From the NCBI RefSeq assembly GCF_023284005.1, contig NZ_JAKIKS010000054.1:1-35738 (forward strand): a stretch of DNA of 35,738 bases, in the 5' to 3' direction. The DNA comes from Shewanella surugensis. GTDB taxonomy: Bacteria > Pseudomonadota > Gammaproteobacteria > Enterobacterales > Shewanellaceae. Every line of letters starts with the position of its first letter. The first letter of the stretch is position 1. The position numbers and the translations under genes were made by a program. Shown piece after piece: positions 35,440 through 35,738 of this stretch. The notes under the pieces were generated by a model, which had not been told where the DNA came from, ran no database searches, and worked only from the letters and a program-made list of their open reading frames with translations.

Positions 35440-35738
35440 GGATAATTAACAAACGGTAAACCCCCGGCTCTGCCGGGGTGACTCGCATAGGTTTCACCTA
35501 TACCGCGGTATAGGTAGGCTCAAGTCTCGACCAAAAGACAGGAGAGCAACCTATGCGAGACCCTAAGAGTTTGTCCCATACACGTTGGGATTGTAAGTAC
35601 CATATTGTATTTATTCCAAAAAAGAGGCGTAAGTTAATATTTGGTGTTATTCGAAAGCATTTGGGCGAGGTATTTCACGAACTAGCCCGTCAAAAAGGGG
35701 TTGTGATCGAAGAGGGGCATCTAATGCCAGATCATGTC
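35440..35738 (+). mobile_element. IS200/IS605-family insertion sequence, left part
   Basis: The left end begins near 35440-35460. A strong hairpin CCCCGG-CTCTG-CCGGGG occurs at about 35462-35478, matching the subterminal hairpin recognised by Y1 transposases. It is followed by the perfect 20-bp palindrome ACCTATACCGCGGTATAGGT (35496-35515) in the leader of the transposase gene, 38 bases before its start. The element runs off the window, so its right end and target are not visible. Confidence 0.8.
35553..35738 (+). CDS. tnpA: IS200-type Y1 (HUH) transposase TnpA, partial
   Basis: The first 62 residues of an IS200-family transposase, cut by the window edge. Segments seen: TRWDCKYHIVFIPKKRRK near the N-terminus and EEGHLMPDHV at the end, the latter being the start of the HUH motif (H-x-H metal ligands). 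GGAGAG lies seven bases before the ATG at 35553. It moves single-stranded DNA by a tyrosine nucleophile that lies beyond the window. Transposases of this group are often translationally repressed by leader hairpins, and the palindrome at 35496-35515 is well placed for that. Confidence 0.9.
   Translation, partial: MRDPKSLSHTRWDCKYHIVFIPKKRRKLIFGVIRKHLGEVFHELARQKGVVIEEGHLMPDHV

Overview
The window looks like a chromosomal segment of a marine gammaproteobacterium, most likely Shewanella or a close relative. The evidence is a MerR-controlled leucine/isovalerate operon next to a 6-phosphogluconate dehydrogenase gene, a Shewanella-type N-acetylglucosamine locus (nagK, nagB-II, nagA, nagP), and a YbiT-type ABC-F gene. 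These assignments come from reading motifs by eye; no database search was run.

Layout. Positions 326-3107 (minus strand) hold a tightly coupled two-gene cassette: an AAA/ABC-type ATPase whose N-terminal part resembles the AbiJ N-terminal domain, followed one base later by a PtuB-like HNH nuclease. It reads as an anti-phage defence cassette of the Septu kind. A gene-free stretch with small repeats (3112-4125) follows. Positions 4126-12896 (minus strand) form one catabolic operon, liuR-liuA-liuB-liuC-liuD-liuE-scoA-scoB. It takes isovaleryl-CoA to acetoacetate plus acetyl-CoA and then activates acetoacetate with a CoA-transferase. A LiuR box sits in the liuR promoter. gnd is divergent at 13264-14811.

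Positions 15183-18102 carry a tandem duplication of an unrecognised small gene. Two intact paralogues (15573-16355 and 17458-18102) share a long upstream region, the first also carries a 12-bp in-frame repeat array, and the decayed 3' part of a third copy lies between them. Positions 18317-21399 (minus strand) are a GlcNAc locus: nagK and nagB-II are intact, but nagA and nagP are ruined by deletions and a homopolymer frameshift.

From 21888 to 26599 the region is accessory and partly decayed. It holds a DEDDh exonuclease with a substituted catalytic Glu, an XRE regulator with a LexA-like C-terminus, two 5'-truncated remnants back to back (carotenoid oxygenase and LytTR), a double-domain P-loop kinase with one dead P-loop, and an exported histidine phosphatase. 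Positions 27021-28394 encode an outer-membrane protein made of two fused barrel-like repeats.

Positions 28448-31251 form a divergent cueR/copA copper-efflux pair with a textbook 19-bp-spaced promoter. ybiT (31543-33135) and an M17 leucyl aminopeptidase (33276-34700, minus strand) follow. An exported cupin gene at 34830-35291 is interrupted by one nonsense codon. The window ends inside an IS200-type transposase gene with its left-end hairpins.

Intact housekeeping and catabolic blocks therefore alternate with islands of gene decay, duplication and mobile DNA. The best candidates for undescribed biology are the ATPase/HNH cassette and the tandem repeat-bearing paralogue family.
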